From the NCBI GenBank assembly GCA_964484145.1, contig CAZAED010000037.1, forward strand, positions 1 through 8,682: a DNA stretch of 8,682 bases, in the 5' to 3' direction. Below, piece after piece: positions 6,501-8,682 of this stretch. Source of the stretch: JAEUSF01 sp964484145. GTDB lineage: Bacteria; Patescibacteriota; Doudnabacteria; UBA920. The position numbers and the translations under genes were made by a program. How positions within the stretch are numbered: position 1 is the stretch's first letter; each line of letters begins with the position of its first letter. A model generated the notes under the pieces. That model saw only the letters and a list, made by a program, of their open reading frames with translations. It searched no databases and was not told the DNA's origin.

Positions 6501-7718
6501 AATTACCAATCCTATGGCTGACTTTACTTCATAATAAGATTTGCAAATACCAAATTTTTCCCACTCAGGTCTTTTATGAAAAGTATTTCTTATAATTGTA
6601 ATATTACCAGGGGCGCTACCATCCCAGGCAGCTCCGCCGGGAGCAAGCGGTGAAGAAACTAGAGCGCTGGGACCTTCTCCTTTGTAACTTACAAGGTTGC
6701 CATTTATTGCCGTAACCCTCGCTGTTTTATTTTCCCCAACTGGCATTTTAAATGCCACCAAATCTCCGACATCTAAATTAGAAGTATTGCTAAATACAGC
6801 CTCTGATGCAGTAGCACCCGTAGACAAAATTGCGGTATTAGTCGAAGGCGCTCCGCCCCCTCCGGTAAAAATATTATTAAACCAGGCTTCTAAAAAATTA
6901 TTTTCAATTAAATAAGGTCCCGGGCCACTTATAATTAAAATAGCTTCAGTATCTATCATCTCGTTGCTGTTATAATACTTACCGGTAAAATTTGAAAAAT
7001 AACTATTTTTAATAGTAATATTTACACCGTCTAAATGTATACCTCGATTAGCCGAACGAAAATCCGAGTCGGGCTGTGTAATATCTTCTATAGGATGAAA
7101 AATGGAACGGTCAAAAATAATATTTTTTGGCTCTAATCCTAGAGGAGTATTATCGTCTCCGTCAACTAAATTTGGTGTATGGCCTTTTTGACTTGCGGCT
7201 AAAGTGTTTCTAAACTCAATACCAACTATTTTCCAATGATGTGCGCCGGGCATAAATTTCAAAACCGAATAATTATTACCAGTTACTAACTTTGCCATAG
7301 CGGACATATGCTCCAATCCAACTCTAGATCCCTCTGCAGGTAAATCTGAAATATTTGATGTACGTATTGTAATATAATCACTTTCCGTGCCATTACAACC
7401 AGTTGTTTTATTAGTTAACTTAAAAGGCTCACCAACAACTGAATTAGGGTAGGTATAGGTTTCATACTCTGCCCCTGCTGTAAGCACAATCGTGTCTCCA
7501 CATTGAGCATTTGCTAACGCTGTTCTAAAAGCTGCACCATTAGCAACAGGATCAGCCCCGGCTGGGACATTAAAAATTGTTGCGCCTAAAACCATCGGTT
7601 TAGGGTTATCGTACCCCTGAAGAATTTCTTTCATAGTTAAAGCACCTGCAAAGTTAGGGGTGAGCAGGCACACAATAGAAAAAATGAGGATTCTCCTCTG
7701 TATTTGTTTGTGAAACAT
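3528..7718 (-). CDS. Giant secreted beta-helix / FnIII / DUF2341-LamG surface protein
   Basis: Complete, 1396 residues. A signal peptide (1-26, QRR then a hydrophobic run, FAGA before LTMKE) exports it; no lipobox, LPXTG or C-terminal membrane segment is visible. Residues ~46-630 form a right-handed beta-helix: Asn-rich rungs (IENNF 271, IRNTF 376, IEGNTF 406, ISNNIF 440, ISNNIV 470, FHNTV 496, FKDNII 525) recur mostly about every 30 residues. An insert at ~290-370 (NLDVGDLVAFKM) interrupts it. A Thr-Pro linker (638-666), FnIII (667-759) and a second linker follow. Next come DUF2341 (~785-905, WYNQSFNYKKTITI to LYFGNSSA) and a LamG/ConA-like lectin domain (~903-1120, GGLLDEIRLSS). A Thr-Pro/poly-Gln linker (1141-1210) leads to three C-terminal repeats (1211-1396). 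Known of the families: such beta-helices often bind or cleave polysaccharides, and LamG-type domains often bind glycans. I infer a surface glycan-binding or glycan-degrading protein. Catalytic residues cannot be assigned. The promoter lies directly upstream. Confidence 0.93.
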   Translation of the reverse strand: MFHKQIQRRILIFSIVCLLTPNFAGALTMKEILQGYDNPKPMVLGATIFNVPAGADPVANGAAFRTALANAQCGDTIVLTAGAEYETYTYPNSVVGEPFKLTNKTTGCNGTESDYITIRTSNISDLPAEGSRVGLEHMSAMAKLVTGNNYSVLKFMPGAHHWKIVGIEFRNTLAASQKGHTPNLVDGDDNTPLGLEPKNIIFDRSIFHPIEDITQPDSDFRSANRGIHLDGVNITIKNSYFSNFTGKYYNSNEMIDTEAILIISGPGPYLIENNFLEAWFNNIFTGGGGAPSTNTAILSTGATASEAVFSNTSNLDVGDLVAFKMPVGENKTARVTAINGNLVSYKGEGPSALVSSPLAPGGAAWDGSAPGNITIIRNTFHKRPEWEKFGICKSYYEVKSAIGLVIEGNTFLGASCNLIGITVRNQNGTTPWTTVKNVKISNNIFKAKGYFTIALSDEYRTIENGQNVEISNNIVNSINTQYYFILGKSGNNIKIFHNTVRNVNTTPSGMMLGISNTLPAEGLVFKDNIISYGNYGLACSDDVNISGCWPGYSTSNNVIIDTRWDKTSGNIALKYPSSFVVNTEAEVGFVNSSLAFENYHNWALASNSQFKNKASDGKDPGVDFAMLDAALSGASVSVIPTPAPSVVPTPTQTPTVTPTPTPVPTVDTTAPVISAVTSSSITSTSARITWTTNEASDSQIEYGLSSSYGSLSPIDSILTLNHTVNFSNLTPNTTYYYRVKSRDSSGNLSVSSGQSFTTASASVTPTPTPTPTPTVTPTQTTQTGEWYNQSFNYKKTITINKTQVQGSHSNFPVLISITDPELKSTSNLGKVASTQGYDLVFTSSSNTKLSHEIEKYDPSTGELIAWVKVPSISSLADVSLNLYFGNSSATDQQDKANVWSDYRFVHHLNDGDSTTTNFYQDSTANNIDATLIDVDGDSVQGVGKVGYGYNFSGDADYMELLDTTNLTQFTLSAWIKYATSVPVNIITRTNSAGPSIAWSHQMSIDGSFKPVNYLYDQNAIRSRCIQSSDSTSQNTWYYIANTAINGQGMGLYLDGVVKGTSPLDTLWTKGDRWRIAQNTGILSDGSNACSNIMAPSYFGGLLDEIRLSSIVRSADWIKTEYNNQSNPSAFVSVSSSSVYVSTPTPTPTPTPVATPTPTNTTPTPNPTPGLPIVTFQNTPAPTPTPFNTTQQPQQQQQQTTNTNATSSTNSVPLKLINQNGTYYVVKEGKRLGITNPGMLFSHGLEFKDARTATAGDINLPVGPLLLPGEGALVKSPTNPTVYLISRGLKHGFNSEATFRTLGFSFTKVLTVTTPELDKMAVGSVISDPKLAHLPGTDINIQGTIYYIGSDNKRYGYPSQEVWNSWHFDNDFSNVVIANSADLSLPVGDVVPLRKIE
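3531..4088 (-). other. Three tandem C-terminal surface-protein repeats
   Basis: Residues 1211-1396 hold three diverged ~55-60-residue units. Unit A (1211-1265) has GTYYVVKEGKRLGITNP and LPVGPLL. Unit B (1266-1326) has GALVKSPTNPTVYLIS, LKHGFNSEATF and MAVGSVI. Unit C (1335-1395) has GTIYYIGSDNKRYGYPSQ and LPVGDVV. Each follows the order: aromatic strand, K(R/H)xGxxx(P/S), hydrophobic strand, then (P/A)VGxxx. I associate such repeats with surface proteins of candidate-phyla bacteria; a wall- or glycan-anchoring role is inference. Confidence 0.75.
4089..4298 (-). repeat. Thr-Pro / poly-Gln linker 3
   Basis: Residues 1141-1210 contain two Thr-Pro blocks, then a short poly-Gln tract (QQPQQQQQQ, coded by mixed CAA and CAG) and a Ser/Thr/Asn-rich stretch. 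It is the longest linker and separates the lectin module from the C-terminal repeats. Repeat-based length change is possible here. Confidence 0.85.
4329..5366 (-). other. DUF2341 plus LamG/ConA-like lectin module
   Basis: Residues ~785-905 match the DUF2341 pattern (tryptophan-containing start, KKTITINKTQV, FPVLISITD, YDLVFTSSS, LSHEIEKYD, AWVKVPSIS, NLYFGN). Residues ~903-1120 match LamG_3-like beta-sandwiches (FVHHLNDG, GYNFSGDADYMEL, FTLSAWIKY, LYLDGVVKG, FGGLLDEIRLS, RSADWIKTEYNNQ). The pair commonly occurs together in secreted bacterial and archaeal proteins. Confidence 0.88.
5367..5438 (-). repeat. Thr-Pro linker 2 of the complete giant gene
   Basis: Residues 761-784 (ASVTPTPTPTPTPTV and following TQT) join FnIII to DUF2341. 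The matching position in the left-hand gene is the linker at bases 1-30. Confidence 0.85.
5442..5720 (-). repeat. FnIII cassette, copy 2 (in the complete giant gene)
   Basis: Residues 667-759 of the complete gene form a FnIII domain (DTTAPVIS, ARITWTTNEAS, SQIEYG, NTTYYYRVKSRDSSGN, GQSFTT). It is the intact counterpart of 43-323 and supplies the 8 bases (5661-5668) missing from the assembly there. Thr-Pro linkers flank it on both sides, so it works as a free module. Confidence 0.92.
5721..5807 (-). repeat. Thr-Pro linker 1 of the complete giant gene
   Basis: Residues 638-666, rich in TP and VP dipeptides, join the beta-helix head to the FnIII domain. The DNA is a run of degenerate hexamers (GGAGTN/GGGGTN on the plus strand) like that at 324-413. 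Confidence 0.85.
5829..7583 (-). other. Right-handed beta-helix module
   Basis: Residues ~46-630 carry the head domain. Besides the Asn-ladder rungs it contains CGDTIVLTAG near its start, PGAHHWKIVGIEF (157-169), ISGPGPYLIENNFLEA (263-278) and RNQNGTTPW (424-432). From memory these phrases recur in secreted beta-helix proteins of Acidobacteria and related phyla; this is unverified. Six of the eight mature cysteines of the protein lie here. Confidence 0.8.
7608..7658 (-). repeat. Shared leader repeat, copy 2
   Basis: This is the partner of 3324-3374 and encodes NFAGALTMKEILQGYD in the complete giant gene. Conservation includes silent positions, so copies are either recently duplicated or kept alike by gene conversion. 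Confidence 0.95.
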
Positions 7719-7724
7719 ATTTTT

Positions 7725-7743
7725 TTGCCTTATTTTGAGGCAA
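7725..7743 (-). promoter_or_regulatory. Small hairpin covering the presumed ribosome-binding site
   Basis: On the minus strand TTGCCT and AGGCAA form a perfect 6-bp stem with a 7-base loop. The 3' arm contains the AAGG (7731-7728) that is the only Shine-Dalgarno-like sequence before ATG 7718, with 9 bases between GG and ATG. Pairing would hide this site. The stem is short, so an effect on translation is only a possibility. Confidence 0.4.
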
Positions 7744-7801
7744 TATTCAGTTGTATTTTTGTTTCTGAACTTTGAATTAATTTTGCGAATTTATTTAAGT
7801 C

Positions 7802-7830
7802 ATTTTAGCAAATTTAGACTATTTTGTCAA
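7802..7830 (-). promoter_or_regulatory. Sigma70-type promoter for the complete giant gene
   Basis: On the minus strand there is a perfect -35 TTGACA (7830-7825), a 17-base spacer and a -10 TAAAAT (7807-7802, 5 of 6 to consensus), preceded by TGC as in an extended -10. The -35 box overlaps the TGA stop (7829-7827) of the YYY gene. Transcription would start near 7795, giving a leader of about 75-80 bases before ATG 7718. Confidence 0.75.
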
Positions 7831-8682
7831 TTTTTTTTCACCCTGTATAGCCTATCTTCACCGGATTCAAAAACTAATTCTCCGATTTGGTTAAATTTTT
7901 TTTCAAAAATATTTAAATATTTTTCGCGTTCTAGTTTTCCTACATAAACATACTCAATATTATAATTTTCAATAATTTTTTTTACTTCATCTAAATTATT
8001 TGTCTCGTAAAGTTTTTGAATGTCTCCCGCCACTTTGGAAACTTTGCCCCAACCGGTTTCCACTTGCTGTCCCGGCAAAATGTTTTTTGCGTTCTTGCCC
8101 TCAAACCGCCAGGTCCATTCGTGTGTCTGCCAACCAACAGGTGCTATGTGCCCGGTAAATGTACTTATGCGAGCATAGTTAGTGTAGCTGTCCCCTGCGG
8201 CCTCAGCTATAACACTTCTTACTTTTAAATTTTTATTTATGTATTTTATTGTTTCAAGATCACCGACATCAGCCGTCAACATCCACTTGCTGCCGTCTAA
8301 ACTTTCTATATTTCTATCTTTCTCATTTAAATAAAATTGCTTTATAGCCTGGTAGGGGTAAAACATGCCGGCAATAATAGCAATAACGATCATCCATTTG
8401 GAATATTTTTGTTCTAAAACTTTTTTATTAAACAAAGACAGACAGTAAACAAATACTAGTGACAAAATCGTCCAGGCATGGTAACCAAATTTAAAAGTCG
8501 TATTGGCTCGAAAGTATGGCGGGTTAGCCACGCTGTAAATATCGCGAATAAAAATAATTTCTAGTCCTGAAATAATTCCGACTGCCAAAATTGCGGCGGG
8601 CACTGCAAATAAATTTTCTTTAAAGAATTTTCTTTTAAAAATTATAGCCGCTAAAATACCTATTAAAAATATTCCCCACATT
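7827..8682 (-). CDS. DUF2298 / Chlor_Arch_YYY polytopic membrane protein, C-terminal part
   Basis: Seen: the frame is open to the window edge, so the Met at 8681 need not be the start and the N-terminal part is missing. Four hydrophobic helices lie at about residues 2-15, 25-45, 68-85 and 94-113, followed by a ~170-residue soluble tail. Family-typical phrases are FRANTTFKFGYHAWTILSL (58-76), AEAAGDSYTNYARISTFTG (159-177), VGWQTHEWTWR (182-192) and VEYIYVG-like IEYVYVGKLEREKY (242-255). Known: DUF2298 proteins are large membrane proteins of Chloroflexi, archaea and some candidate phyla, and they resemble GT-C-type glycosyltransferases in layout; no reaction is established that I know of. I infer a role in envelope glycans. 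The gene ends 108 bases before the giant surface-protein gene, which has its own promoter, so it is probably a separate unit with possible readthrough (no terminator hairpin is visible). Confidence 0.87.
   Translation of the reverse strand, partial: MWGIFLIGILAAIIFKRKFFKENLFAVPAAILAVGIISGLEIIFIRDIYSVANPPYFRANTTFKFGYHAWTILSLVFVYCLSLFNKKVLEQKYSKWMIVIAIIAGMFYPYQAIKQFYLNEKDRNIESLDGSKWMLTADVGDLETIKYINKNLKVRSVIAEAAGDSYTNYARISTFTGHIAPVGWQTHEWTWRFEGKNAKNILPGQQVETGWGKVSKVAGDIQKLYETNNLDEVKKIIENYNIEYVYVGKLEREKYLNIFEKKFNQIGELVFESGEDRLYRVKKN

Noticed and set aside
5295..6915. Plus-strand open frames at 5295-5477 and 6697-6915
   Set aside because: Both are shadows of the complete giant gene; the first reads the linker backwards as Ser/Arg-rich low complexity.
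7725..7743. Hairpin read as a transcription terminator
   Set aside because: On the minus strand it is followed by A residues, and on the plus strand the T-run precedes it, so neither orientation gives an intrinsic terminator.
7735..8228. Plus-strand open frames at 7735-7947 and 8016-8228
   Set aside because: They are antisense to the promoter region and the well-supported YYY coding sequence, with no independent support.
8679..8681. ATG at 8681 as the start of the YYY protein
   Set aside because: The reading frame is open to the edge and family members have many more N-terminal membrane helices, so this is an internal Met.

Overview
The window looks like bacterial accessory DNA coding for cell-surface proteins. 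All three genes lie on the minus strand. The most likely source is a candidate-phyla-radiation (Patescibacteria, Microgenomates-like) genome assembled from a metagenome. This rests on very large secreted modular proteins with Thr-Pro linkers, a DUF2341/LamG module, a C-terminal surface repeat of a type I associate with these bacteria, a DUF2298 ('YYY') membrane protein, AT-rich intergenic DNA and a run of ten Ns. The taxonomic guess comes from recall of families, not from a search.

Read in the direction of transcription (right to left), the layout is as follows. (i) 8682-7827: the C-terminal ~284 residues of a DUF2298/Chlor_Arch_YYY polytopic membrane protein, cut by the window edge. (ii) 7826-7719: a short intergenic region with a near-consensus sigma70 promoter whose -35 box overlaps the stop codon of the YYY gene, and a small hairpin over the presumed ribosome-binding site of the next gene. 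(iii) 7718-3528: a complete 1396-residue secreted protein made of signal peptide, right-handed beta-helix, Thr-Pro linker, fibronectin type III (FnIII), Thr-Pro linker, DUF2341 plus LamG/ConA-like lectin, Thr-Pro/poly-Gln linker, and three C-terminal surface repeats. (iv) 3527-3432: an AT-rich spacer with a tandem 14-mer and an imperfect palindrome. (v) 3431-1: a second giant secreted protein with the same leader, an N-terminal FnIII-like domain, a large cysteine-rich core that I cannot assign, an Ig/FnIII-like domain, a Thr-Pro linker and the same FnIII cassette. It runs off the left edge.

The assembly gap at 262-271 creates a false stop at 219. The homologous copy in the neighbouring gene shows that the missing stretch is most likely 8 bases, not 10, and that the reading frame continues to base 1.

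The two giant genes share almost identical DNA only in the leader (50 of 51 bases) and in the linker/FnIII cassette. Their large N-terminal effector modules are unrelated. This points to a plug-in architecture in which a common export leader and common stalk modules carry exchangeable, probably glycan-binding or glycan-acting, heads. The adjacent YYY protein resembles GT-C-type membrane proteins and could serve surface glycosylation, but that is speculation.
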